DNA of 64,000 bases from Saitoella complicata NRRL Y-17804 (GCF_001661265.1 NW_017566993.1:558001-622000); one strand, 5' to 3'. Positions 52,763-64,000 are shown, counted from the stretch's first letter. The notes: a model not told the origin generated them from the letters alone. Numbers and translations: made by a program.

Positions 52763-53578
52763 ATGTCAGGATACGGCTCTGGTTATGGCCAGCAGGGGTA
52801 TGGGCAGCAGGGCTATGGACAGCAAGGATATGGAGCACAAGGTTATCCAGCGGCACCAGCGGCACCGGCAGCAGGTTACGGTTACCCAGCCGCCGCTGCT
52901 GCACCGGCATCTACCACCTATAACGCCGCTGGGGTGGGTCCAGGCATCGTTAATCCCTTCCGAGACCCAAAGGTGCCCGCCTTGCCCGGTCAAGACCCAA
53001 CGCTGGAAGCAGCGATAGCAGAACAACAGTCCATCTACTCCGCCGAACACAAAGACAACCAAAAGATGCGCAACGAAGCAAAATGGAATGCTAAGGACAA
53101 GAAGACTACGGTCGTGAGGGAGGGTGGAGGTCAGGTATGGGAGGATCAGACACTGCTAGAATGGGATCCAAGTCACTTCAGATTGTTCTGTGGAGACTTG
53201 GGTGGTGAGACGACAGACGACACATTGACTAAGGCATTTTCGAAATATCCAAGTTTCGTCAAAGCGAGGGTCATCCGCGATAAACGCACTCAGAAATCGA
53301 AGGGGTTCGGGTTCGTATCCTTCAAGGATCCAGATGAGTTTGTGAAGGCTGCGAGAGAGATGAATGGTCAGTCAGGTGTGACCTTTCTTGGAATGTGTTG
53401 CTAACAATGACAAACAGGCAAGTATATTGGCTCCCGCCCTGTTAAGATCAGGAAGGCTACCACAGAAATCAAGCCAACCACCATCCAGCAACGAAAGCTC
53501 GACTACAAGAAGAGAGCAGCGCCATACGAGAAAGCGAAGAAGGTTACACAGGAACCGAAGATCAAGAAACTCGGGTAG
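52763..53578 (+). CDS. RRM RNA-binding protein, RBM42-like
   Basis: Exons 52763-53366 and 53418-53578; 254 aa. The N-terminus has GYGQQ repeats ('YGQQGYGQQGYGQQGYG') and an Ala/Pro stretch, a low-complexity region prone to condensation. A single RRM spans ~133-225: 'FRLFCGDLGGETTDDTLTKA' with RNP2 (LFCGDL), then 'KSKGFGFVSFKDPDEFVKAA' with RNP1 (KGFGFVSF). The segment 'REMNGKYIGSRPVKIRKAT' and the Lys-rich tail ending KIKKLG are typical of RBM42, a tri-snRNP-associated protein. The 51-nt intron splits the last RRM strand. Nuclear pre-mRNA splicing role inferred from the family. Confidence 0.93.
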
Positions 53579-53664
53579 AGCCTAACATCGGCTCTTGTAC
53601 GGTATGACGGTAAGTCAACCTGGGCTTTATATCCATATTTTGATAGCCATGAATTCTAGTAGAG

Positions 53665-55460
53665 TTATCGTGTTGGTCGAAGTAGTCTGGTCTCCTCTTG
53701 TGATGGATGTGACCCTTGTGACTGTCGTCTCCCAATCTGTTGGTGGTCCTCATCATTGTTCTCATCCTCGCTCCCCAATCCGAACACCACATCGTCATCG
53801 TCCTCCTGCACCTTTCTACTCCGAGTATCTGCGTGTTCTTCGTCCTGGGGCCGTAGTTTATCCCTTGCTGCCTGAGTCGCCTCTTTCTTCATCCGCTTGA
53901 TCTTAAGGTAGTTGTAAAGCGCGATACCAAGGATCGTGACAAGCAACCCCGATATGTTGAGTGCGCTGAATTGAGAGTCGCGGAATACGACATGACCCAC
54001 AAGAATCGTGAGCATTTCTTTGAAGATGCCGGCGACGGAGAGCGTCACGACGCTGGTGCACTGGATGAGTGAGAATTCCTGCGGAAGAACTCTGTTAGCC
54101 AAGATGGTATGACGCGGGAGTCTTTCACATACCGCAGCTGTCATAAAAAAGGCCAGGAAACCAGGAAACAACAAGATCCCAATCGTCAGAATCCCTTTCT
54201 CGTGCCAGATCTCTCCCATCTTGGTGAAAAAGCCGCTAATACCCTCCGTAACGATTGCACTCACGATAAGTGTGACGAACATAACTGGCGCCAAAACCAA
54301 GATCGTCGAGAATGGGTTAGACGTCGCCGGGTTCTTCTTAAGAAGAATCTGGGTGAGCGACCATCGAAGTCCGCCAAGTGCCGAGGCGGTGAGGACGAGG
54401 AGGAAACCGATCAGGACAAAGTTTGTCTCTGCAAGACCTCAATTAATGCCAAGATATGCAACGAATCACCTCGAAGGTCATACCTTTGACAACCATCAGC
54501 ACAACCCCGACAGTAATCAACGCGATGACGCTAATCAGACTTGCTCGCGGCTTCTCGAGGCGGAAGATGAATGCGAACAGGAGGACCCAGCCGAGGGATG
54601 ATGACTTGACCATAGCTGTATTGAATCGTCAGCATCATTGAACACGCAGTCAACGCTTTTGACTTCATACTGTAAAAGGCCAAACTGATCGTCTTCAGAC
54701 TCGCGTTGGACAATCCAATATCAAGGCCGGTCGCCATACCACATGGACCGATCTTCTTCCTATTAACCAATTTCTTAGCAAGGATCTTACTGTGATTGAG
54801 TAATGCCTTACACGTAGTCGCCGTAACTGAACAAGCTATCCCGTGGTGGCCGAAATCGTGGGATAAAGTATAACACGGCGGCGGCCATACCGAATTGCAT
54901 AATCATATGGAACTGTGAGATTCCCGTCAGTGTCAGTTGATGAAACCGTCTGAGTGAGAGACTCACCGATGTGATGAATAGTGGATAATGAAAGTTGAGA
55001 TGCTGCGGTGAGAACATCCTGTGCCAGCTGTCAGCAACGCAGATCAATGAATGCCAGGTATTGAGCGTACCATTTGTTGTATAACGACAGCAACAGCGAG
55101 AAGAAGTACCTGTTCGCACGAAAATTAGCCAAATATCAATCACCCTTTCGCCGTTACGAACCATGACGCGATATAAAACACGTTCAGCAGCCCTTGTCTC
55201 CACAACTCCTTCTTGACATTCTTCTTGACGGTGTTCTCCGGGATCTCCAGGATCACTTCCGGCGCGTACAGGAGACCGGTGATATCAGCGTCGTTGTCAT
55301 CATCTCTGTCTATTGAGGGATTTCGGTGGACCATTGGAACTGTGTCCTGTGGTGTCATACCCTCTGTTGGCGGTGTTATCGGGAGCCATGCGGGTCGATG
55401 GGGGGTGCTTCGGGTGTGCGTAGCGGTACAGGCAGGTTTCGCAGGATTGGATCTCGACAT
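53665..55460 (-). CDS. SLC35C2-like nucleotide-sugar/triose-phosphate transporter family protein
   Basis: Eight exons on the minus strand: 55460-55162, 55109-55071, 55018-54967, 54912-54812, 54759-54671, 54615-54484, 54428-54133, 54078-53665; 473 aa. After a ~110-residue polar N-terminus come ten probable membrane segments: 'FYIASWYFFSLLLSLYNKWM', 'FHYPLFITSFHMIMQFGMA', 'CGMATGLDIGLSNASLKTIS', 'SSSLGWVLLFAFIFRLEKP', 'LTASALGGLRWSLTQILLKK', 'IQCTSVVTLSVAGIFKEML' and others. 'YNKW', 'DIGLSN' and the 'KxxxLGGLRWxLTQ' motif mark the triose-phosphate-translocator-like DMT superfamily, SLC35C2 branch (Golgi/ER). The substrate is unclear. The seventh intron (54079-54132) is 54 nt without an in-frame stop, so naive reading inserts 18 residues. 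The acidic cytosolic tail has 'EDDDDVVFGLGSEDENND'. Confidence 0.9.
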
Positions 55461-55512
55461 AGATATTTCGATGACTTCTCTCTCAGGCGTAAAGAAATAC
55501 CTTGATATGCAA

Positions 55513-56294
55513 TCATGCCTTCGAATTCTTATCCTGATCAAAATCAATCTCCGGTACCCTCTCTCCCCACCCTTCCCCCTTCACTCTCTCACAACACCGA
55601 ACAACCATCTCCCGCACACTCTCAACCTCTCCCACACTCGCCCCATTATTCAAACTCGTCCTATAATGCCCCCTCGCCTGCGGCCAAACCTCCGTACTCA
55701 CCAACGCAGCCATCTGCACAAAGCTCGTCTCCGCCGCATTTAGTATTTCCGTGAAGCCGTATATTTGGCCGTAGGTGTAGCGGGTTGCGTAGTAGCCTAG
55801 GTCGGGGTAAATGGACCAGAGGCGGGAGCGGGTGATGGGGGCGGCGGAGGCGTAGGTTTGGCGGAAGAAGGATTCGCCATGAACGGCGATTTGGGGTGTT
55901 GAGGTGGTGATATTGCGGAGGGGTTCTTTGTCGATGAGTTCTGGGGGGAGGGAGTCGTGGAGGGCGGCGAGGGCGTTGATTGCCTGTGTTCACGATCAGC
56001 GGTGCATTGGCAGGAAGAGGGGTCAGAGGTGAGTACCTTTGGCATACCACCGTTGATTCCACTCTTGAAGAGTGCATCTCGCGTTCTCCGGGCTATTGAG
56101 AGTCTTGCGGCATGGCCATCTGCCGGATCTTCGGACAATGCGTGATGTACGATATGCGGTACTTCATGTGGTAAATTCAGGTAAGTGAACGGTATCGCAG
56201 CAATGAGATACCACGGATTCGGTGCTGTCGAAGTTTTTGGCCATGCCTTCTTCACTGTATTCAGGAATTCCGGCGTTGCTAATCTATGGGTCAT
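55513..56294 (-). CDS. Carboxymuconolactone decarboxylase/AhpD-like family protein
   Basis: Two exons on the minus strand, 56294-56037 and 55983-55513; 242 aa. All-helical, with the AhpD-like region running from ~60: 'ARRTRDALFKSGINGGMPKA', 'INALAALHDSLPPELIDKEP', then 'YYATRYTYGQIYGFTEIL' and 'ETSFVQMAALVSTEVWPQAR'. The CxxC of redox-active AhpD is not present in these segments, so peroxidase activity is unlikely; fungal members of this group have no assigned reaction. Only 52 bases separate its stop from the ATG of the following SLC35C2-like gene on the same strand, unusually close for separate fungal transcripts. Confidence 0.75.
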
Positions 56295-56994
56295 TGTCGC
56301 GTATGGTCGAGGACGTCAGTGTAACGTAGACAGTCCCCAATTCACATTGCGCGCGTTTTGGCCAGATGAGATGAAGAGTCGACTGGACAGCGTAGACAGT
56401 GTAGACAGTCAGCGGGACCGTCTTTCTCGCTGTAGACAGAGATCAGATTAATGGACCTCAAATCACACTGCATCCAAACCCCAGTCCCCAAGCCCATACA
56501 ACACTGCCTGCATTACACAAGGACCCCCTCGCCGGATATTGCAGCACACCACTTTTCGACGCTGCTTCGTCGGATCAGTGCTACAGACGCCTACCTCCAG
56601 CCAGCTTTTTCATCTGTACCCACTCTAACTAGCACCCTGCCAATTTCAGAGGACTGATCCGACTCTTGCCGCTCCGAGGCTTTGTCCAATTCTGCAGGCC
56701 TTGCTCTAGCTGGATCCGAGGACCCGTCAAAATCTGGAGTGGGACAGCGTTGATTCCGTGGTCCGCACACTTCCACACGAGACTCACACCACCAATTACG
56801 GACACGACGCGTTTTCTATACGAAAAATCTGATTGAGATCGTGTAAGAAACGGGCTGGTTCGTGTTTGTTGCCGAGCAATCCACGCGATTTCTACGACCT
56901 TTACCTACGATACCACCCAGTTTTCCCTTTGTCGACGTTACTCTGGTAGTACACTTCGACCGGATCAACATCAAAAACGCGTTCTGAGACGACT
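56295..56994 (+). promoter_or_regulatory. Divergent promoter, CMD-like gene / TEA factor, with GTAGACAG repeats
   Basis: 700 bases with no gene. Four copies of GTAGACAG, same orientation: 56326-56333, 56392-56399, 56401-56408 and 56432-56439. The first three extend to GTAGACAGT, and the middle two are a perfect 9-bp tandem pair. A candidate binding array. Confidence 0.5.
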
Positions 56995-59512
56995 ATGAGC
57001 TCTGTCCGAGAATCACAGCAGCTCGAACCACCATTCACACCACAATCAGCTTCAGCAACCAACTGTCAATCCTCCTCCGGACTATTACCATCCGCAATGT
57101 CTCCACCACAAGTCACCCCACCACCTTCTATGAAGCGTCCGTTGGGCGATATTTCGAATGTTCCTGTTTATAAGATCAATGGATCGTCTGCTGGGAAGAC
57201 GGTTGATCGGGATGGATTTACGACGCCGGATCATCCGAGCGCGTGGAAGAAGCAGAGGCTGAGTATGGGCGGCGCGTCGCAACAGTCGAATGCGAGTACT
57301 GAACGTAGTTCGGGGCCGAAGAAGACTGTTGAGGAGTTGGCGAAGCAGGAAGAGGAAGATCAGGTTTGGCCGAGTGATGTTGAGGAGGCCTTTATGCAGG
57401 GTAAGTTTTGGTCGTATCCTTCATTGAGTGTTTTCTGACTTTATATATAGCTATCAAGAAAATCCCCAAGCTTGGACGACGCAAGATCTCTGTCAATGGC
57501 AAGCCTTGCGGAAGAAACGAGTTGATTGCCGACTACATCTTCCGCCGTACTGGCAAGATCAGGAGCAGGAAGCAAGTGTCGAGTCATTTGCAGGTTTTGA
57601 AACACATGAAGAGGGATGATCCTGAGTGTACGTGCATGTGACATCCTGCAATTTTTACTCGAACTAACGTTCTCGTTCAGTCATGAGCCTCGTCTGCGAC
57701 ACGACCCCAGGCAATGAGCAAGACGGTGACTACGACGACGACGGCATGGGCGAAACACCCCTCAACGGCGTCCATCATAAACCCTTCATGGGCACCAAAC
57801 CTCGCTCCGTTTCAAACCCCAGCCCAACCCCGCAAAACCTCCAACAAATGCCCCCCCACTTCTTTGCCCAACCCGGTCAACCCGCCTCCCTCATCGCCCG
57901 CGGCCTTTTCAAACCCACCGCATTCTGCGTATGGTCTGCAACTGACGAACCTCAAGGAAGGGAACAAGTCGTTCACATGTTTACACGTCTCCGCTCGGGA
58001 CTCGCGCCCACGCCATTAGAGAGTTTGAGCAATTGGACGGTGAGGTTTCCGTATTTGGCGGATTCGTTGTACAAGTATGGACAGATCCCTGAGCAGATCT
58101 TGCATTTCAGGGCAGGGATTGCGTTGCCGGAGGTGCAGGCTGCGGAGTCGGTGTTGAGGACGCATCTGAGTTTGTTGTGTGATGCTGCACTCGCTCAGAG
58201 TCATCAATGGGGATGCACGACGAAGATTTATACGATGGGGACGAAGGTGTTGGAGCTGAGGCAGGATGTGTTGTTGAATCAGAGTCAAGTTGTGGGAAAG
58301 ACGAAGATTGGTGTTCCCTTTGCGACGGACTTCTGGGCGGCGTTCTTGACTGGGTTGGCGACAATTCAGGGACATGTGAAGACGCAGGCCATTGACGAGC
58401 GCGAGAGGAGGAAGAAGGAGAGGGAGTCATCTACCGCTGTTGGTGGGATCTCGATCGTCCAGGAGTTGATGGGTGTTTCGAATGTTGAGGATGGAAGGGC
58501 GCCGAAGATCATCATGTTGGTTTGGGAGTTGGAGAAGGAGGAGCCTGGGAGGGCTCCGGGACAAACAATGTGGAGGGAAGTTGTCGTACCGGCTAGTCTG
58601 AGGCCCCAGCCGCAGCAAACCACTATGCAGGCTCCGTTGTTAAGGCCTAGCCCTTCTCAACCGGGGTTGTACTCTGGCAACATGATGAGTGACCCAAAGA
58701 GGGGATTGGGTATGGGTATCTACGCGGACGAAGCTGGCGTTGGCGGGTACGATTTCTTGGCTCCGCAGACTATCCCGCAATCGGCCTCCTACAACATGAC
58801 GCCCATGTCTGCTCTTGGACCCCAGCACGCGAGTTATCAGCAGCAGTTGCAGAGTTCCCCGTTGGCGTCGTATGGGCAGAACCAGTATATGCAGCAAGCG
58901 TATGCTAGCGTTCCTATGCAGTCCCCGACGATGATGAGGAGTATGAGTACGCCGTTGCCTGCGCCGTACCAGCATCATCATATGCCCGGCCATGGCCAGC
59001 CTATGCAGAATCCTATGCAGCAGCAGTTGTTGATGCAGCAGATGCAGATGCAGGGTGGTTTGCAAAAGTTGCCTGGGAATGTGACGGTCCCTAGTCAGTC
59101 CCAGTTCCTCGCTCCTGGAGTTGTCCCTGTGCCGACGCGGAGGAATCGTCCTTCGGGATTGGTGGATGTTTTTGCGGATGATGATGATGAGCAGCAGGTG
59201 CAGGAGAAGGCTGGGGATAACAGTGATGATGAGGATGCTGGCATGATGGCTGGATTGCCGCCCAAGATGGCACTGTTCCTGACGCCGGCAAAGATTGCGG
59301 CCAAGAGGCAGGAGCAGTTTGTTCTTGAGAAGCAGGCCTTGGAGCAGCACCACCAGCAACAACAACAACAGCAATTCATGGGACACGGGATGTACGCTAC
59401 GGAGCAGGATCGGGAGAACGTTGATGCGAGTCAGGAGAGCTTCTTTGACCCGAATTTGTTTGAGCACCACGAGGAGGAGGGCAGTGATGATGAGGAGGGA
59501 TTAGGTTTCTAA
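56995..59512 (+). CDS. TEA/ATTS domain transcription factor (AbaA/Tec1 family)
   Basis: Exons 56995-57400, 57451-57627, 57681-59512; 804 aa. The TEA DNA-binding domain spans ~120-190: '[20 protein letters not shown]', '[20 protein letters not shown]', '[20 protein letters not shown]', '[12 protein letters not shown]', with the recognition helix [10 protein letters not shown] intact. Fungal members control conidiation or filamentous growth (AbaA, Tec1) and bind CATTCY sites. After it comes a long region with a conserved folded block (~250-480) that is probably the cofactor-binding domain, then Gln/Met/Pro-rich activation-type sequence ([12 protein letters not shown]) and an acidic end. Target genes are unknown. 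Confidence 0.94.
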
Positions 59513-59762
59513 GTAAGCTTGCTGGCCAAGCTTCGGGAGACAAAATGAGAAGTGTTTTTGGAGTTTACTATCAGTTGGTACTTAGCATAGCTATACGGAT
59601 CTTTGACTTCTGTAACCTGCTCTTCATGTCCCTACCCGTACCGTCGCTGCAGTACGTGATGTGATGGCTATTCACGTGAAGATTCCGATCGACGCTACAG
59701 GCCCGAAATAAACTCCAAGTACGAAGTACAACGCCGAAGTAGACGAGAACCAGGAGGATAGC

Positions 59763-61585
59763 ATGACGGATCAGAGACCAAATCAGCGTACGCCTCTCAT
59801 TCAGACGACAGGTCTACGCAAGGGTGCCCTCGGTCAGATCCGCCGCCCTGCCATTACACCACGAAATAGACAGTATACCACCCCCGATCCCCGAACGCTC
59901 CAGAATGCCGCATCACGATTACACAGCGTCAGTGTCGAGAGTCTCCTAGCATCTACATCTGAAATTCCATCTGCAAGACGCCGTGCACCGGCTGGGATCG
60001 GGCGCAAAGATGCATTACCACAGCGAACGACAAAGACGTCACAAAAGCTCGTGCTATTACCGGAGAGTAGCGGTAGTGAATCGAGGTTAGCGAGTTTTGA
60101 GAGTGAGGATGAGGATGCTGGACCGCCGCAGGATGATGAACCGAGAATTCAAGCACAGGCTGCGAAACCTGCACTACCGAAGAGGTCATTTTCCGAGAGG
60201 TTGACGAAGCATGCCAGAGAGGAGAGAAATCTACCAAGGGTTACAGCATATGGTTAGGAATGTTTGTCTTATTGCGTAAAGCATCCACTAACAGATTTGA
60301 CAGCCGTGGCCGAAGGTATCCGTTTCCAAGCAACAGCACAGTTCCTTCGCGAACGACACTCCGTCCGCCCCCGCGTCTACGACGAATGCATGTACGTCCC
60401 CTACTGCCTTCCGCTACTTCCCGGAATTGGCTGCAGAGTCATGTCAAGTCCCGAAGTCATATCACCCGGCGGGGGCTCCCTCCTCGAACAAGCCATCCAG
60501 TATTCAGAAGACCGGGATCACTCACATGATTATTTCGCTGCGTTGGCGAATAAGTTGGATGAACAGAGGGTGCCGCAGGTTGTGTTGGAGACGATTGCGG
60601 AGTCGTCGGAGGATAATGGGCTCGGCAGGGAGGAGCAGGATGGGGAGCAAAGGAGTCGGGCCCACAGTTTGTCGAGGCCTGGATCGAGGTCGGCGTCGGC
60701 GGATCCAACGATATCTGGTAAACACTCGAGAAGGGGAAGTTTGGACGTCGAGTCTATGTTGAAGCATGCTGAAAGTGAGTGATGCTAACCCGGCTCCGAG
60801 CGATGGACGCCGCTAACATGGTTTTGCAGTGTTTGTGTTCAACTACGGAGTAATCGTCTTCTGGAACTTCTCCGCCGCAGCAGAACGGGATATCCTAGCC
60901 GACTTCACCTTCGCAAAACTTTACCTCCGTCCACTACGTGAAATCGATGTCGAGACGGAAGAACTGCATTTTGAGTACTCCCCGAATACACTACGTCCCC
61001 GTATCTTCAACGACATGATCACTCTTCGTTCCGGAGATCACATGATTAAACTCGCCATGTCACACGCAATCGCACAAAGTACGAAAATGTCACTGTTCGA
61101 GGGCAGAATGGAAACCGTTATGGAGGGCGCGCAGAGTGTACCGCGACATCTTGCGTTGACCGGTGAATTGGGTCTTACGCGAGAACAGGTTATCAAGATG
61201 TCTGGTAGACTTTTCAAGTTGAGAGTGGACGTGAATTTGTCGAGTAATGTGCTGGATACGCCCGAGTTCTTCTGGGATTCTGAACCGGCGTTGAATCCGC
61301 TTTATACCGCTGTGCGAGAGTACTTGGAGCTGAGACCGAGGATCCTTGTGTTGAATGAGAGGTGTCAAGTTATCTTTGATTTACTGGATATCTTGACGGA
61401 TTCGACGAATGATACGAACATGAGCAGGTATGTTGGAAGAATATCTCCGACAAGTGGTACTCAACACTAACTTGTGCTATAGAATCACACTCATCATCAT
61501 TCTACTCATCTTGGTGTCAATTGCATTGACGACGATTGAAGTCGTGTTCCGGTTTAGGGCATTGAGGTCAGGAAGAGAACTATGA
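59763..61585 (+). CDS. Rmd1/DUF155 family protein
   Basis: Exons 59763-60252, 60304-60774, 60830-61427, 61483-61585; 553 aa. A long polar N-terminus (~160 aa) precedes the DUF155 domain: 'AVAEGIRFQATAQFLRERH', 'MFVFNYGVIVFWNFSAAAER', 'EELHFEYSPNTLRPRIFNDM', 'LKLAMSHAIAQS'-type helix, 'LFKLRVDVNLSSNVLDTPEF' and 'RCQVIFDLLDILTDSTNDTN'. A C-terminal transmembrane helix 'ITLIIIILLILVSIALTTIE' anchors the protein. The family includes yeast Rmd1/Rmd8 and mammalian mitochondrial RMND1; fungal Rmd1 is needed for meiotic nuclear division and associates with vacuole or mitochondria. Biochemical activity is unknown. Confidence 0.92.
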
Positions 61586-61956
61586 GGAAGGGTGGGTTGA
61601 AGCACATCTTCGTGTCTCCTTATTCGGTGTTTTCGGCGTTACATCGTACTCTCGTTATGCTATGGCCATGGAATAAAATTACCATCATGATGTTATTCAT
61701 CCAATTGCAATCTTCACCAATTCAAGTTGGGCATCCTCGTTTCTCACCAAGGCATATAATCCCACACGGCCCCCAGCAATTGCAACCCCTGCATACAGTA
61801 TCGTAACGGACAATGTAACAACAAGGCCGTAATACATTTGGGAAACAGCGTTACGGGATCCAGCCGGCCATTCAATTGATATCAACAGCGTCGCTTCGTC
61901 GCGATATCACCCAGTGAACAGCTGCTTTCAGCGCACGGTACTCACAGCATACAAAC
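61586..61956. other. Spacer, Rmd1 / Rax1
   Basis: About 370 AT-richer bases. No gene seen; it should hold the Rmd1 terminator and the Rax1 promoter. Confidence 0.4.
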
Positions 61957-63143
61957 ATGGCAGGAAAGACCCGGTTACCGACTCTTGGCGAGGTGTTGCA
62001 CCGTCAATCCGCCCCACCCGTTGATCTTTTCAGTTTTTACCTCTATATGCGCGATCAACAACGTAGTGTTGACTACCTTGACTTCTTCCTCGACTGCGAA
62101 CAGCACCTCGCGTTATGCCGCCTATACGTCCGTGAACTACGACGTTCGGTATTGAATGCTACGCCAGACGTACCCGAAAATAACGAAAAATCCCATTATT
62201 CTGAAGCACCGAGAAGTAGTGATGAATTTGCGTACGAGAAGCAGGGTGATCGTGCGATCAGCCCCTTTTTGAGGAGTCATCCCATGCAGGGAGGAGCTTC
62301 GGTTGAGAGCTCGCCGACATTCACGCAAGAGGGTGTGCCGGTGAATGCAGCATACGACAAAGCCGAGAATCGCCAGAGTTGGAGATCGTCGTTGTCGAGG
62401 GAAGGTGCGCAGGGACTTGCTCCGAGCCCGGAGCATACAGTCAATCGCGCGGATATTAGGGCTTCTGCGGAGAGGATTTTGTATACGTATCTTGTCAGGG
62501 GAGCGGAGAGGGAGATTGCGCTGCCGAGCCATATTCACCATGGTGTGAGTAACGCCATTGAAGTGGATGGACGTGATGATCCGGAGGTGTTCGATGATGC
62601 GAAGGAGTATGTGTTTCAGGCGATGGAGAGGGATGCATTCCCAGGATTCTTGAGAGCGAAGGCGTTAGGGAACTTGGTACCGCCGTCAGCGCTGTTCAGA
62701 TTGATTCTTGGGTTGATGGCCATGTTTGGAGCATTCTGGACGGCATTTTCGTTGATTTTCCTCAATTATTCGAAGAGTACGAGAGTCTGGGTAAGCTTTT
62801 GTTTAGATTACCGCATTCATGGTATGCTAATCAAGGTCCTACAGGTCCTCCTTCCATTCTTCGTCGGTGTGTATGCTCTCATGTCACATCAATACAACCT
62901 CGACCCATTACTTGCATTGGCGGGTTTGAGCGAATCTACGTTCATGTCTTTCATGCGCATTCGTGAGCCATATGGTAAGATACGAGATCGACATCGTCGA
63001 TATCGTCGATGCTTCAAAGCTAATTTCGTCTCGCAGTTCGATCATTACTTAGCCAACGTGCAATCTGGATGTTAGCCCTAATTTGTGTCATCACGGCAGC
63101 TCTGACTTTGATATTTTCGTTGGTACCCGGACACAGGCTATGA
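61957..63143 (+). CDS. RGS-domain membrane protein, Rax1-like
   Basis: Exons 61957-62790, 62845-62974, 63037-63143; 356 aa. A split RGS domain: the first helices 'LPTLGEVLHRQSAPPVDLFS' and 'YLYMRDQQRSVDYLDFFLDC', then a ~100-residue disordered insert, then 'ADIRASAERILYTYLVRGAE' and 'FDDAKEYVFQAMERDAFPGF' with 'LRAKALGNLVPP'. Three membrane segments follow: 'ALFRLILGLMAMFGAFWTAF', 'VLLPFFVGVYALMSHQY' and 'AIWMLALICVITAALTLIF'. This layout matches fungal Rax1, which marks cell poles and bud sites with Rax2. Whether it still acts on a G protein is doubtful. The remaining bases to 63407 show no gene. Confidence 0.9.
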
Positions 63144-63407
63144 CGGGCCTATGCAGACGCACTCGCGCATGTTGATGTACCGCTATCTTTCTTTTCTTCA
63201 GGCGCGATTTGGGTCTCTTTTTTCGCACATTTTGTGGAACTGGTCCGGGTTGGTTGTGATACCCTTATATGCAACTATTTGGCGGGGATGTGTAGTTTTA
63301 ATTTCGGTAATTGAGATGAATGATATCGTTATGGTATATTATAATACGATGAACGCCATAACCCTGCATTGCCTTGAAGCTTGTCCAATTCACAACAGGT
63401 GCTGCTC

Positions 63408-64000
63408 TCAGAGCAGCCTATCCCCCAAAAGCGCCATTCCAAAAGGGTCTTTGATCTCTGTGTCATCCTTGACACCACTGAGCCCATCAGCACCGTTTGG
63501 CTTATCCGAGAAGTTCATTTTCTTTGACTCGGCTTCAAGCAGACGAGTATGGGAAGTGGTCGGCCGTTCTTCTCTTCCTGAAATATGCACTTCTTCAATG
63601 TTGAACATTCCCATGATCTTGTCCTCTTTTTCGTTCCACTCTTCCTCACTAGTCTTCAGCCATGAATCAATCTCGATCGATTTTTCTGACGTTACATCAG
63701 GTAGAACACGAAACACTTCTCGCGCAACCTCCACTTCCTCTAGATATCCTTCGGGTATGGCAAATTTCGGTTTACCAGTCGATTTGACCATGATGTGCGG
63801 CAGCTCGCGAACAAGGTCTTCGATCCGTTTCGAATCCGTGAATACCTTCCTAATCCCCTTCTGTCCAAGCTTCTCAATTGTTGGTGCGAAATCCGTACCC
63901 AACAGGATCGCTAGGTCGATCAATCTATCCGTGGAGATGTCGCCCAATTCCTTTCGAACCTCTACGGGATCGATCATTTGCAGTCGCTTGGACGCGCGGA
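63408..64000 (-). CDS. XPG/Rad2 (FEN1-like) family nuclease, 3' part only
   Basis: About 197 codons of open frame enter from the right edge and stop at 63408. 'LQMIDPVEVRKELGDISTDR', 'LIDLAILLGTDFAPTIEKLG' and 'QKGIRKVF' match the XPG-I domain (catalytic Asp in LGTDF) followed by the helix-hairpin-helix of Rad2-family structure-specific nucleases. The remaining ~120 residues are charged. The sequence is closer to the fungal FEN1-like proteins of unknown role than to FEN1 itself, since it has TDFAP where FEN1 has CDYC and lacks a clear PCNA-binding QxxLxxFF motif at its end. The N-terminal XPG-N domain is outside the window. Confidence 0.78.
   Translation of the reverse strand, partial: RASKRLQMIDPVEVRKELGDISTDRLIDLAILLGTDFAPTIEKLGQKGIRKVFTDSKRIEDLVRELPHIMVKSTGKPKFAIPEGYLEEVEVAREVFRVLPDVTSEKSIEIDSWLKTSEEEWNEKEDKIMGMFNIEEVHISGREERPTTSHTRLLEAESKKMNFSDKPNGADGLSGVKDDTEIKDPFGMALLGDRLL

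Overview
The window looks like a gene-dense nuclear segment from a filamentous or yeast-like fungus, most likely an ascomycete. Supporting signs are short (about 45-62 nt) GT-AG introns in most genes, small intergenic gaps, and fungal families: the UPF0658 Golgi membrane protein, Rax1, Rmd1, a TEA/ATTS factor, a large-subunit catalase and an 838-aa single-chain urease. Placement near early-diverging Ascomycota (Taphrinomycotina-like) is only a guess. Exon coordinates were built by hand from frames, splice signals and family conservation.

Left part (1-15.9 kb): the 5' part of a sugar-phosphate cyclase resembling desmethyl-4-deoxygadusol synthase (mycosporine pathway) runs off the left edge and is divergent from urease. 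Then come a PP4 regulatory subunit 2, a tandem pair of UPF0658 membrane-protein paralogues, a PA-TM-RING ubiquitin ligase, an OTU deubiquitinase and an ABC half-transporter.

Middle (15.9-36 kb): an SNM1/Artemis-type nuclease, a bHLH factor, a Maf pyrophosphatase framed by an inverted repeat, a nucleolar G-patch protein, Ada3/Ngg1, tRNA 2'-phosphotransferase Tpt1, the succinate dehydrogenase anchor subunit, CSN7, mitochondrial processing peptidase beta, and a PIN-like auxin efflux carrier. A decayed PIF/Harbinger DNA transposon (31466-33490) with clear terminal inverted repeats follows, just upstream of the catalase gene.

Right part (36-64 kb): ribosomal protein eL31, a secreted alpha-carbonic anhydrase, RNA polymerase II largest subunit with a 23-heptad CTD, COMPASS subunit Swd1, mitochondrial NADH-cytochrome b5 reductase, a RluA-type pseudouridine synthase, CTNNBL1, an RBM42-like RRM protein, an SLC35C2-like transporter, a CMD/AhpD-like protein, a TEA-domain factor, Rmd1, Rax1, and the 3' part of an XPG/Rad2 nuclease leaving the right edge.

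Most genes are housekeeping and unrelated to one another; I see no convincing new multigene system. The parts that merit attention are the mycosporine-type gene at the left edge, the inverted repeat around Maf, the Harbinger remnant with a perfect RFX X-box palindrome, the Q-rich CTD heptads, and a repeated GTAGACAG motif in the TEA-factor promoter.
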